A stretch of DNA of 64,000 nucleotides from Muriicola sp041358175. GTDB taxonomy: Bacteria; Bacteroidota; Bacteroidia; Flavobacteriales; Flavobacteriaceae. Shown in pieces: positions 43,956-52,418 of this stretch. Each line of letters starts with the position of its first letter. Within the stretch, counting starts at the first letter, position 1. The stretch spans positions 1-64,000 of the forward strand of contig NZ_JBGKBE010000002.1 of NCBI RefSeq assembly GCF_041358175.1. Direction: 5' to 3'. The position numbers were made by a program, and so were the translations under genes. The notes under the pieces were generated by a model. The model did no database searches. It was not told the origin of the DNA and was given only the letters and a program-made list of their open reading frames with translations.

Positions 43956-44788
43956 TAGTCTTCAATTAACCTGAATCCGCAAACCCTACAGTAGTGAGCA
44001 TCTTTCTTCAGGATGACCGTCCCGCATTCGTCACAGGCTTTTTCTTTCTTTTTTCCTTTTTCTTTCCGATTGGAAGAAGCGTATTCTGCACTAACAATCC
44101 CCGTGGGTACAGCAATGACCCCATAACCAACAATCATGATTATGGTTGCAATCATCTGTCCCAATCCGGTTTGTGGGGAGATATCGCCGTATCCCACAGT
44201 GGTAAGCGTAACAATAGTCCAGTAAACACTATGAGGGATGCTGTTAAAACCGTGCTCAGGACCTTCTACAAGGTACATGATGGTGCCTAGTAAAACCGAT
44301 AAAACAAGGATAAAAAATACAAAGACAAAGATTTTAGCTCTGCTGGCTTTCAGAGCCCTGATCAGATTATTAGATTCTCCAACAAACCTCACCAATTTCA
44401 AAATCCTGAAAATCCGTAAGAGTCGCAAAGCCCTGAAAGCTGCAACGTATTGGGATCCGATAATGAAAAAGGATAAATATTTAGGAATGGTAGATAGTAA
44501 ATCGATGATTCCAAAAAAACTGAAAATATACTTCCGTGGCGTTTTAATACAAATAATCCTCAGAATGTATTCTATGGTAAACAGAATAGTGACGATCCAT
44601 TCCGAGATATTTAAAAATCCGTGATATTTCACGTCAAATCGCGAATCGCTCTCCAACATTACTATGATCACACTGTAAAGGATCACTATCAGAAGAACAA
44701 TATCGAACAACTTTCCGGCCGGGGTATGTGTGCCGTAGATAATCTCGTGTAGTTTAGCCTTCCAGTCTTTGTGGGGTCGGTTCTGCAT
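43955..44788 (-). CDS. Voltage-gated-type potassium channel with C-terminal zinc ribbon
   Basis: A 277-residue six-span ion channel. S1-S4 lie within about 28-135, with a voltage-sensor-like arginine series in RLLRIFRILKLVRF (121-134). The pore loop contains the K+ selectivity filter TVGYGD (197-202), and S6 follows. A basic linker leads to a CxxC...CxxC ribbon (C252, C255, C267, C270) at the very end, an unusual addition to a minimal Kv-type channel. It overlaps both neighbours by one base and so is firmly in the operon. Ion and gating are inferred only from motifs. Confidence 0.88.
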   Translation of the reverse strand: MQNRPHKDWKAKLHEIIYGTHTPAGKLFDIVLLIVILYSVIIVMLESDSRFDVKYHGFLNISEWIVTILFTIEYILRIICIKTPRKYIFSFFGIIDLLSTIPKYLSFFIIGSQYVAAFRALRLLRIFRILKLVRFVGESNNLIRALKASRAKIFVFVFFILVLSVLLGTIMYLVEGPEHGFNSIPHSVYWTIVTLTTVGYGDISPQTGLGQMIATIIMIVGYGVIAVPTGIVSAEYASSNRKEKGKKKEKACDECGTVILKKDAHYCRVCGFRLIED

Positions 44789-45918
44789 TAATTTTTAGAA
44801 TTCAGATCTATAATGTTCAGGACTTGTCTATGGGTTAAATAGAAGGAAATTTGCCTTGATATATCCCTGCTTCCCTGCATAGGTGTCAATAAAGATTCCA
44901 AGATATGAATATTATTGATTTGGTGATTTAATTCATAGAAGCCTATACCTTTTAAATGTCCATTTTTAATCAGGATTGCACTGCGTTCCCCTGTCTCTCT
45001 GCCTTTATCTACGACCATTAAGTCTTTCCCTGCAATAGAATATACGTCAGTATCGTCAATTTCCTGGCTGTTGAGATTTAGATCTATTCTGATATCTTCC
45101 CCTCTTAAAGGATATTTTGGGGGATTTCTCTTGATCACTTCAGTAAGCTTAAGGTAGGCAACAAGCTCATTTCCGGTAAGTTCAAAGGTTACTTTACGAG
45201 TTTCTTTTTGTATGGTTCTGCAAAGGGAGGTGTCTGAAGTAAAATGTTCATTTACCCTTTTCTTGATATTCGTACTCTTTCCGCTGTATATTATCTTTCT
45301 ATCCTTATTGTACATGTAATACACCCCGGTTTCCGATGGCATCTGATCTACAATTTTTAATTGCCTGTGCGTTAATTCTCCATGGGTTTCTTCTCGTGTG
45401 ACTTCGCTGATGATCTCTTTGTTGAGATCTTTTGTAAGTAATATTTTGAATAGTTTAAGAGTGGCCAGGGCATCGCCATTTGCCCGGTGGCGGTCACTAA
45501 CTGGAATGCCCAAGGATCTCACCAACTTTCCAAGACTATGCGATTCTGCTTCCGGAATTAGCTTTTTTGCAAGATCTACTGTGCACAGGGTTTTACGTTC
45601 AAAATTATATCCAAGTCGCCTGAACTCTGTTCGGAGTATCCGGTAATCAAATTGGGCATTATGGGCAACAATGGTGGTATCCTGGGTTATTTCAACTATG
45701 CGTTTGGCTACTTCATGGAACTTCGGAGCTGTTTGGAGCATTTTACTGTTGATGCCTGTCAGATTCACTACAAAGGGCTGTATCTCACGTTCAGGGTTAA
45801 CCAGGGAGATAAACTGATCAATTACTTTATGGCCATCAAATTTATGGATGGCGATTTCCGTAATTCCTTCTTCGTTGTACTTTCCTCCTGTAGTTTCTAT
45901 GTCTAAAATTGAGTACAT
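44788..45918 (-). CDS. DnaQ-like exonuclease fused to GIY-YIG domain
   Basis: From the ATG giving MYSILDIETTGG the protein has 376 residues. The N-terminal DEDD exonuclease carries the Exo I motif (ILDIETTGG), Exo II (VAHNAQFDYRILR) and Exo III with HRANGDALA (DEDDh type). A GIY-YIG nuclease domain follows (ETGVYYMYNKDRKIIYSGKS, KRVNEHF), as in UvrC and Cho, and then a C-terminal part without a known domain. This DnaQ-UvrC-like arrangement occurs in several phyla and suggests repair or editing of DNA. A start 17 codons earlier is possible. Confidence 0.88.
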   Translation of the reverse strand: MYSILDIETTGGKYNEEGITEIAIHKFDGHKVIDQFISLVNPEREIQPFVVNLTGINSKMLQTAPKFHEVAKRIVEITQDTTIVAHNAQFDYRILRTEFRRLGYNFERKTLCTVDLAKKLIPEAESHSLGKLVRSLGIPVSDRHRANGDALATLKLFKILLTKDLNKEIISEVTREETHGELTHRQLKIVDQMPSETGVYYMYNKDRKIIYSGKSTNIKKRVNEHFTSDTSLCRTIQKETRKVTFELTGNELVAYLKLTEVIKRNPPKYPLRGEDIRIDLNLNSQEIDDTDVYSIAGKDLMVVDKGRETGERSAILIKNGHLKGIGFYELNHQINNIHILESLLTPMQGSRDISRQISFYLTHRQVLNIIDLNSKN

Positions 45919-45952
45919 AGGTTGGGCTGAATTTGCTCCTTCTTTCTGCGAT

Positions 45953-46606
45953 TTAAGATCTTGCTCCAAAGATACTACTTCCTATCCTTACCATGGTACT
46001 GCCTTCTTCTATGGCAATTTTGTAATCCCCGCTCATTCCCATAGAAAGAATTGAGATATCTGGGAGTACAGTTTTCAGAGCCTCAAACATTGTTTTCAGG
46101 GAATGGAATTCTTTCCGGATTTGTTCTTTATTATCCGTAAAAGTCGCCATCCCCATCAATCCTTTTATTTTTACATGGGAAAGGTCTTTTAACTCATTAC
46201 TCCCCAGAAGTTCTTGCAGTTCCTGTTCGTCAAGGCCGAATTTTGTTTCCTCCTCAGCGATAAAGATTTGCAGCAGACAGGGGATCACCCGATTGTGCTT
46301 TCTCCCTTGTTTATTTACTTCCCTGAGGAGCTTTAAACTATCTACGCCATGTATCAGGGAGACAAAGGGTGCCATGTATTTTACTTTGTTTCGCTGGACA
46401 TGGCCTATCATATGCCATTCAATATCCTTGGGTAAAGACTCCCATTTTTCAGTCATCTCCTGAACTTTGTTCTCGCCAAAGACTCGATGCCCTGTTTTAT
46501 AGGCCTGAAGGATTTCTTTCTCCGACTTGGTCTTGGATACAGCAACCAGCGTTACCTTCTCAGGGAGCTCATTTTTAATCTTTTTTAAATTCTCTGCAAT
46601 GGACAT
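45953..46606 (-). CDS. YggS-family PLP homeostasis protein
   Basis: A 217-residue single-domain fold III PLP protein (PLPBP). The PLP lysine is in LVAVSKTKS near the N-terminus; HMIGHVQRNKVKY and LSMGMSGDYKIAIEEGSTMVRIGSSIFG complete the family signature. It binds PLP and buffers its supply without a known catalytic reaction. It lies between DUF1015 (8-base gap) and the nuclease. Confidence 0.92.
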   Translation of the reverse strand: MSIAENLKKIKNELPEKVTLVAVSKTKSEKEILQAYKTGHRVFGENKVQEMTEKWESLPKDIEWHMIGHVQRNKVKYMAPFVSLIHGVDSLKLLREVNKQGRKHNRVIPCLLQIFIAEEETKFGLDEQELQELLGSNELKDLSHVKIKGLMGMATFTDNKEQIRKEFHSLKTMFEALKTVLPDISILSMGMSGDYKIAIEEGSTMVRIGSSIFGARS

Positions 46607-46614
46607 TGTTTGAG

Positions 46615-47850
46615 TTATAATTCGTAGATGGTAAGTCCGCTTTTCAATTTTGGTTCTATATAAGTGCTCTTGGGTGGCATCACCAATTGTGCATCTGCAA
46701 TGGCCTTTATTTCGGTCATGGTGATAGGAACCAGGTTGAAGCCAACTTCAAAATTTCCTTTGTCGATTTCTGTTTTCATCCGCAGGACATTGTGTTTTCC
46801 ATACCCATACCGAATACGTTTATCGTTGCGCAGGTCTTTAATTCCAAGAATAGGCTCGAGTATGGTTTTGTAAAGAATATGAGTATCGAGTTTACTCAGT
46901 GGATCATCCAGTGGAAGGACATTTTTCCGCAGATACAGGGAATAGAAATCCCCGTCTAAATACATGCTGAAATGATGTTTTTTAGTCGGTTTGTACAATT
47001 CCAGATCTGTTTTTTTGATGCGGTACAATTCATCGAGTTTTACCAGAAAGGATTCTTTGGAATGGCCGTTCAGATCTTTTACCAGCCTGTTAAATTCAAA
47101 TATCCTGATTTCGCTTTCAGGGATGAGGTAGCTCATAAAATAGTTATAGGCTTCTTTCCCGTTGTGTTTGGGATTTTTAGCCTCATGCCATTGGGCCAGT
47201 AATTCAGAGGATGCACTTCGGTGATGCCCGTCGGCGATATAAAGGCTGTCTATCTGGGAAAATGCCTTTACAATGGCATTTACAGCCTCAGGGGATGATA
47301 TTTTCCAAAGAAAATGCGTGGTTCTATCAGGTGTTGTAAAATGGTATACCGGAGTTTCCTTTTTAGTGTTATTAATAATTCCGGCCAGTGTAGGATGATC
47401 AGGATAGGTCATCAATACTGGTTCTGCATTGAATTTTACGGTATCAAGGTACTGTGCAAAAAGTCGTTCCCTGCTTTCGATGGTATTTTCGTGTTTTTTA
47501 ATGATGTTCTTTCTGTAATCTGCCACACTGGTAGCACAAAAAATCCCGCAACAGCTAAAACTGTTCTTTTTTATCTGGTAGAGATAAAAACTAGCCTCAT
47601 TGTCCTTCACATATACCTTTTCCTCGAGAAACTCCATATATCGGTTATGGACAAGCTTGAAGCGTTCTGCTCCCGATACTTTTTTATGAAATTTAAAGCC
47701 CGGATTGATAATATGTAGAAATGAAAAAGGATTGAACTTTAAAATAGCCTTTAACTCCTCTTTGGAATAGGCCTCGTAAGAGCGGGAAGTTACGTGTGCA
47801 ACTTTGTCTGCCGCCGGCCGAATGGCTTTGAAGGGTTTAACAATTGCCAT
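46615..47850 (-). CDS. DUF1015 family protein
   Basis: A 411-residue cytoplasmic protein of the DUF1015 family. It begins KPFKAIRPAADKVAHV, with FLHIINPG, a LYIADGHHRSASS motif and MPPKSTYIEPKLKSGLTIYEL at the end. The family often neighbours 2-hydroxyacid dehydrogenases and transferases in Bacteroidota and resembles enzyme folds with a His-His pair, but its reaction is unknown. It overlaps the dehydrogenase gene by one base. Confidence 0.83.
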   Translation of the reverse strand: MAIVKPFKAIRPAADKVAHVTSRSYEAYSKEELKAILKFNPFSFLHIINPGFKFHKKVSGAERFKLVHNRYMEFLEEKVYVKDNEASFYLYQIKKNSFSCCGIFCATSVADYRKNIIKKHENTIESRERLFAQYLDTVKFNAEPVLMTYPDHPTLAGIINNTKKETPVYHFTTPDRTTHFLWKISSPEAVNAIVKAFSQIDSLYIADGHHRSASSELLAQWHEAKNPKHNGKEAYNYFMSYLIPESEIRIFEFNRLVKDLNGHSKESFLVKLDELYRIKKTDLELYKPTKKHHFSMYLDGDFYSLYLRKNVLPLDDPLSKLDTHILYKTILEPILGIKDLRNDKRIRYGYGKHNVLRMKTEIDKGNFEVGFNLVPITMTEIKAIADAQLVMPPKSTYIEPKLKSGLTIYEL

Positions 47851-48743
47851 TATGCCTTTTTGAATTGTGCAGCAACTTTCTCTGCTTTTCTCGATTCGGC
47901 ATAATCGTAAAATCCTTCCCCTGATTTAACGCCTAGTTTTCCTGCCATGACCATATTGGTAAGCAGAGGGCAGGGTGCGTATTTTGGGTTTTTAAAACCG
48001 TCGTAAAGCACCTGGAGAATAGAAAGACAGACATCCAGGCCGATAAAATCAGCTAGTTGCAGGGGTCCCATGGGATGCGCCATTCCCAGTTTCATTACGG
48101 TATCGATTTCTTCCACCCCGGCCACTCCGTTATAAAGAGTTTCTATAGCTTCGTTAATCATTGGCATTAAAATCCTGTTAGACACAAATCCGGGGTAGTC
48201 ATTTACCTCTGTAGGGGTCTTGTCCAGCTTTTGAGATAACGCCATGATCGTTTTAGCTGTGTTATCAGACGTGGAATAACCCCTGATGATTTCCACAAGT
48301 TTCATGATGGGAACCGGGTTCATAAAATGCATCCCTATGACCTTGTCGGGTCTTTGGGTCGCAGCTCCTATCTGAGTGATAGAAATCGAAGAGGTATTAG
48401 AAGCCAGTATCGTATCGGGAGGACATAAAGAGTCGAGATCCTTAAAGATCCTGAGTTTTATATCCAGATTTTCACTGGCAGCTTCCACAACCAGGTCGGC
48501 ATCGGCAACGGCTTTGGCCAGATCTGTGGATGTATTTATATTTTGAAGGGCTGAGTTAAGCTGTTCCTCATTTAGGATTTCCTTTTGGACCATGCGATCC
48601 AGGTTTTTACGTATTGTATTCATCCCTTGCTCGATGGCTTTTTCCGCAATATCGACAAGGGTGACCTTAAAATTCTTTTGAGCAAAAACATGGGCAATTC
48701 CGTTTCCCATTGTTCCTGCTCCGATTACAGTAATGTTCTTCAT
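47850..48743 (-). CDS. 3-hydroxyacyl-CoA (3-hydroxybutyryl-CoA) dehydrogenase
   Basis: NAD(P)-dependent oxidation of 3-hydroxyacyl-CoA, PaaH/Hbd type. 297 residues: Rossmann GAGTMGNGIAHVFA, SNTSSISITQIG, the catalytic His in GMHFMNPVPIMKLVE, and C-terminal domain FVSNRILMPMINEA and GFYDY. Short-chain specificity is inferred from the single-domain size. 29 bases after the Gfo/Idh gene. Confidence 0.9.
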   Translation of the reverse strand: MKNITVIGAGTMGNGIAHVFAQKNFKVTLVDIAEKAIEQGMNTIRKNLDRMVQKEILNEEQLNSALQNINTSTDLAKAVADADLVVEAASENLDIKLRIFKDLDSLCPPDTILASNTSSISITQIGAATQRPDKVIGMHFMNPVPIMKLVEIIRGYSTSDNTAKTIMALSQKLDKTPTEVNDYPGFVSNRILMPMINEAIETLYNGVAGVEEIDTVMKLGMAHPMGPLQLADFIGLDVCLSILQVLYDGFKNPKYAPCPLLTNMVMAGKLGVKSGEGFYDYAESRKAEKVAAQFKKA

Positions 48744-48772
48744 TAGTGTTTAATTATAATATGTTCGAAAAA

Positions 48773-49732
48773 TCAGAATGATGCTATCACCTGCAAGGCT
48801 ACCTTCAGGGCCTTGGTCCCGTCGCTTAAGGTTACTTCCGGCCTTGTATCCTGATTGATGGCATTAGCGAAGGTTTCCAGCTCATCAAGAATCGCATTAT
48901 TAGTCCTGATCTCCGGATTCTCAAAATAGATTTGCTTCTTTACTCCTTCAGCATTTTGCAGGATCATATCAAATTCTCCCGGACTTTCGGGGGCGTCTTT
49001 CATCTTAACAACTTCTACTTTTTTCTCCAGAAAGTCGACAGAGATATAGGCATCGCGCTGAAAAAATCGGGATTTCCTCATATTCTTCAGGGAAATCCGG
49101 CTGGCTGTCAGGTTGGCAACACATCCGTTTTCGAATTCGATACGGGCATTGGCAATATCAGGAGAGTTGCTGATGACGGATACCCCACTGGCGTGTATAT
49201 CTTTTACTTCAGACGGGACCACACTTAATATTGCATCGATGTCATGAATCATTAAATCGAGGACCACGGGAACATCTGTTCCTCTTGGATTGAATTCGGC
49301 AAGTCGGTGGGTTTCAATAAACATTGGGTTGTGAATGAGGTCTTTTACCGCTGTAAAAGCAGGATTAAAGCGCTCTACGTGTCCAACCTGTCCTTTTACT
49401 CCGTACTGCTTTTCCAGCTCGATAAGTTTCTCAGCCTCTTCAAGCGTCTTGGTTATGGGCTTTTCCAGGAAAACGTGTTTCCCTTTTTCCATGGCTTTTT
49501 TAGCACAATCATAATGGGAAAGGGTGGGAGTTACAATATCAACTACTTCTACAGCCTCTATCAGGGTGTTGATATTGTCGAAATATGGATATCCGAATTC
49601 TTTTTCAACATTTTTACCATTTATAGGATCTGCATCGTAAAATCCTATTAACTCGTATTCTGAAGATTCATTTAACAATCTAAGATGGATCTTGCCCAGA
49701 TGTCCGGCACCTAACACACCTACTTTCAGCAT
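48773..49732 (-). CDS. Gfo/Idh/MocA-family oxidoreductase
   Basis: A 319-residue NAD(P)-dependent oxidoreductase. The nucleotide-binding domain begins VGVLGAGHLGKIH. EKPITKTLEEAEKLIE holds the conserved EKP motif, and the second domain has HDIDAIL with the metal- or substrate-facing His-Asp. Substrate unknown, probably a sugar or cyclitol derivative. First gene of the eight-gene operon that runs down to gntK, with a full promoter upstream. Confidence 0.88.
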   Translation of the reverse strand: MLKVGVLGAGHLGKIHLRLLNESSEYELIGFYDADPINGKNVEKEFGYPYFDNINTLIEAVEVVDIVTPTLSHYDCAKKAMEKGKHVFLEKPITKTLEEAEKLIELEKQYGVKGQVGHVERFNPAFTAVKDLIHNPMFIETHRLAEFNPRGTDVPVVLDLMIHDIDAILSVVPSEVKDIHASGVSVISNSPDIANARIEFENGCVANLTASRISLKNMRKSRFFQRDAYISVDFLEKKVEVVKMKDAPESPGEFDMILQNAEGVKKQIYFENPEIRTNNAILDELETFANAINQDTRPEVTLSDGTKALKVALQVIASF

Positions 49733-49747
49733 AGTTCAAAATTTTGT

Positions 49748-49776
49748 CAAAAATACGGAGATTAATCTTAATCCAA
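49748..49776 (-). promoter_or_regulatory. Promoter of the eight-gene operon
   Basis: On the minus strand, TTG (49774-49776), 18-base spacer, TATTTTTG (49748-49755). The predicted transcript starts about 10 bases before the ATG of the oxidoreductase gene. Confidence 0.65.
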
Positions 49777-49845
49777 CTCAGACTAAAAATCTGAAATGTG
49801 GTAACTTTACACAGAGCAGAAGAACATCCATTAAATCTTAGCTTC

Positions 49846-50487
49846 TTGAAAGATACCTTTAAACATCAGGGCATGCGGAATAAATTGGCAGATTCAGTCG
49901 CAGCCAAGGGCATTAAGGATAAAAAAGTCATTGATGCTATTCGCAGTATTCCAAGACATCTGTTTATGGACAGTAGTTTTGAAGACCATGCCTATCAGGA
50001 TAAGCCCTTTCCCATCGCAGCAGACCAGACCATTTCCCAGCCTTACACAGTGGCTTTTCAAACCGAACTATTGGAGGTGTTACCTGGTCAAAAAATGCTG
50101 GAGATTGGCACAGGAAGCGGGTATCAGACGGCTGTATTGTTGCATCTGAAAACTAAGGTGTACACTATTGAAAGACAGCTTGAACTTTTTAAAAAGACCA
50201 ATATTTTCTTTAAAAAAATGGGGTATCGCCCTAAAAAAGTTGTGTTTGGAGACGGTTACAAGGGGCTGCCCGAACACGCTCCTTTCGACAGGATTATCGT
50301 TACAGCCGGGGCTCCTGAAGTGCCCAGGAAATTGTTGTCACAACTCAAAATCGGGGGTAAAATGGTAATTCCCGTTGGGGAGGACGACCAGGTAATGATG
50401 CGGATCACCCGCAAATCAGAGACGGAATTTGAGCGTGAAGCGTTTGGAAACTTCCGGTTTGTCCCTTTACTGGAGGATAAAAACTAA
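49846..50487 (+). CDS. pcm: Protein-L-isoaspartate O-methyltransferase
   Basis: Repairs isoaspartyl damage in proteins with SAM. Seen are PRHLFMDSSF, ISQPYTVAFQ, LEIGTGSGYQTAVL, and DRIIVTAGAPEVP. I place the start at a TTG giving (M)KDTFKHQGMRNK, where homologues begin. A GTG 16 codons earlier would extend the protein but lies next to a TAACTTTA box (49800-49807) that could be the -7 element. The first ATG is nine codons further in. Confidence 0.85.
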   Translation: MKDTFKHQGMRNKLADSVAAKGIKDKKVIDAIRSIPRHLFMDSSFEDHAYQDKPFPIAADQTISQPYTVAFQTELLEVLPGQKMLEIGTGSGYQTAVLLHLKTKVYTIERQLELFKKTNIFFKKMGYRPKKVVFGDGYKGLPEHAPFDRIIVTAGAPEVPRKLLSQLKIGGKMVIPVGEDDQVMMRITRKSETEFEREAFGNFRFVPLLEDKN

Positions 50488-50501
50488 AAATCTTCTTTTG
50501 C

Positions 50502-50963
50502 TTAATTATTAAAACTCTTTTTAATTCTGTCCAGACGTACTTTAGATTCCCTGTCTTTTATAGACTCCCGTTTGTCGTACAGTTTTTTTCCTCTAGCCAG
50601 GGCGATCTTCATTTTTGCCAGGCCTCTGTCGTTGATAAAAAGGGAAAGAGGAATTATAGTAAGGCCGGTTGCTTTCACCTCTTTGTGTAATTTCTTTAAT
50701 TCATTTTTATTGAGCAAAAGTTTTCGGGAAGCCTTGGGCTGATGGTTGAAATGAGTGGCATGTGAATATTCATCAATTTGCATATTGATCACGAATAATT
50801 CTCCAGCTTCATTGAATTCACAGAAGCTCTCTGTAATGGAGGCTTTGCCCAGCCGAAGGGATTTGATTTCAGTACCGGCCAGGACGATACCGGCGATATG
50901 TGTCTCGAGTAATTCATACTCGAAACGCGCCTTTTTATTCTTAATATTGATTTTCTTCTGCAT
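50502..50963 (-). CDS. smpB: SsrA-binding protein SmpB
   Basis: Delivers tmRNA to stalled ribosomes in trans-translation. 153 residues, OB-fold core with YELLETHIAGIVLAGTEIKSLR and ARGKKLYDKRESIKDRE, and a basic C-terminal tail. No tmRNA gene is seen in the window. A TATTTTTG box (minus strand, 50971-50978) lies 7 bases before the ATG, without a TTG partner at the right distance. Confidence 0.95.
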   Translation of the reverse strand: MQKKINIKNKKARFEYELLETHIAGIVLAGTEIKSLRLGKASITESFCEFNEAGELFVINMQIDEYSHATHFNHQPKASRKLLLNKNELKKLHKEVKATGLTIIPLSLFINDRGLAKMKIALARGKKLYDKRESIKDRESKVRLDRIKKSFNN

Positions 50964-51036
50964 GGCAGGACAAAAATAAGAACAATTCCTTCAGTGCAGG
51001 GTTCGTTTAATGGAATAATCCCTGTTTCTTTGTATA

Positions 51037-51804
51037 ATGGAAAGATTTATTTTGATCAGATCAGCTCTTCTGGGAATGTTTGTCGTAATGCTCTTTAGCA
51101 GTTGCAGGAATACTGATAAGTCAGTCACTACTCAGGAAATTGTAGACAAGGCCATTCAGGTTGCCGGAGGGGATCTTTACGAGCAAAGCGAATTCTCATT
51201 CAGTTTTCGTGACGTGGAGTATGTGCTTGAGAGAAAAGCGGGAAAGAAGGTAATGAAGCGCATCAAACAAACCGATTCAGGCTTGCTTTCAGACATAAGA
51301 ACAGGGAATGATTTCAGCAGGACATTAGAAGGAAATACCATCCGCGTTTCTGATAGCATGGCCAATGTGTATAGTAATTCCATAAATTCAGTTCATTATT
51401 TTGCCTATTTGCCTTACGGTTTGAATGATGCTGCAGTGAATAAGGAATGGATAGGTGAAAAAAAAATTGGAGATAAGGTGTATCACAAAATTAAGGTAAC
51501 CTTCGATCAACAAGGGGGTGGGGAAGATTTTGAAGACGTTTATTTATACTGGATTGACAAAGAAACTTTTACTCCTGATTATCTCGCCTATGAGTTCCAT
51601 GTGGATGGGGGCGGACTTCGCTTCCGGGAAGCTTATAACCAACGCTATGTGAATGGCATTCGCTTTGTGGATTATCGTAACTACAAACCCAAAGAGGACG
51701 CAGATATCATGGAATTGGATGATCTCTTTCTAGAAGATCGGCTTGAGCTGCTTTCAGATATCAAACTCCAAGACGTTCGGGTTAGTCGGGACAATTACAA
51801 TTAA
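51037..51804 (+). CDS. DUF6503 family lipoprotein
   Basis: A 255-residue lipoprotein: signal peptide with lipobox MLFSSC (Cys at about 23), then a mostly beta domain with FSFRDVEYVLERKAGKKVM and DVYLYWIDKETFTPDYLAYEF. It matches DUF6503, a Bacteroidota periplasmic family that resembles the LolA/LolB lipid-binding fold. Function unproven. Its last 23 bases overlap the convergent phosphatase gene. Confidence 0.8.
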   Translation: MERFILIRSALLGMFVVMLFSSCRNTDKSVTTQEIVDKAIQVAGGDLYEQSEFSFSFRDVEYVLERKAGKKVMKRIKQTDSGLLSDIRTGNDFSRTLEGNTIRVSDSMANVYSNSINSVHYFAYLPYGLNDAAVNKEWIGEKKIGDKVYHKIKVTFDQQGGGEDFEDVYLYWIDKETFTPDYLAYEFHVDGGGLRFREAYNQRYVNGIRFVDYRNYKPKEDADIMELDDLFLEDRLELLSDIKLQDVRVSRDNYN

Positions 51805-52327
51805 AGTTAAGTCGGACATCGGTGGTCATGTCTCCTATTTGTTGAACAATAAAGAGGCTGCCGTTGTCTGAGTCATCCATAGGTGGGTATTTTTCCTCCC
51901 CAATCATTTTATTGACAAAATCCGGGGTGGTATTGCTATGGCCGACGACTAACACGTTATTTCCGAGGTTATCTGCCTTAAAGGCCGCGATATCTATCAT
52001 TGATGAGTCATAATACTGACGGACCAGGTCGTATTTCACTTCTGCAGGGGCAGCCGTCATGGTGGTTCTGCGATAATCGGTGGTATAGATCGCATTGATA
52101 TTGGCATCATTAAGGATCTCCGCCCAATGCATGGCCCTTCCGAGGCCTTTCTGATTGAGTTCAGGATCCCTGTTTTCGGGATCAGTTCTGTCCTTTTCTG
52201 CGTGTCTGATAAAATAGTAGGTTGTTACTTCGGGTCCAATTTCAGTATTAATAGGCTGGGATTCCTCTTTACAGCCAAAAAGGGTTCCAAGGATTATCAA
52301 ACAGAGGGTGATGATTCTGGTTTTCAT
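51782..52327 (-). CDS. Histidine phosphatase-family lipoprotein
   Basis: A 181-residue branch-1 histidine phosphatase. It has a lipoprotein signal (LGTLFGC), the catalytic motif FIRHAEKD (phospho-His in RHA), and VVGHSN for the second His. It is closest in size to SixA-like phosphatases but exported, so a cytoplasmic phosphorelay role is unlikely; substrate unknown. It converges on, and overlaps by 23 bases, the DUF6503 gene. No terminator is visible between them. Confidence 0.85.
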   Translation of the reverse strand: MKTRIITLCLIILGTLFGCKEESQPINTEIGPEVTTYYFIRHAEKDRTDPENRDPELNQKGLGRAMHWAEILNDANINAIYTTDYRRTTMTAAPAEVKYDLVRQYYDSSMIDIAAFKADNLGNNVLVVGHSNTTPDFVNKMIGEEKYPPMDDSDNGSLFIVQQIGDMTTDVRLNFNCNCPD

Positions 52328-52352
52328 ATGCGATAGAATTTTATCTTTTGGG

Positions 52353-52381
52353 TTGGCTACTATTATGTAACTTTACTTTTG
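52353..52381 (+). promoter_or_regulatory. Promoter of the PorP/SprF-SPOR gene
   Basis: TTG (52353-52355), 18-base spacer, TACTTTTG (52374-52381). Transcription should start about 30 bases before the ATG. Confidence 0.6.
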
Positions 52382-52418
52382 TAAAAATAGTATGAAAATT
52401 CCTTGAATCGACCTTTCT

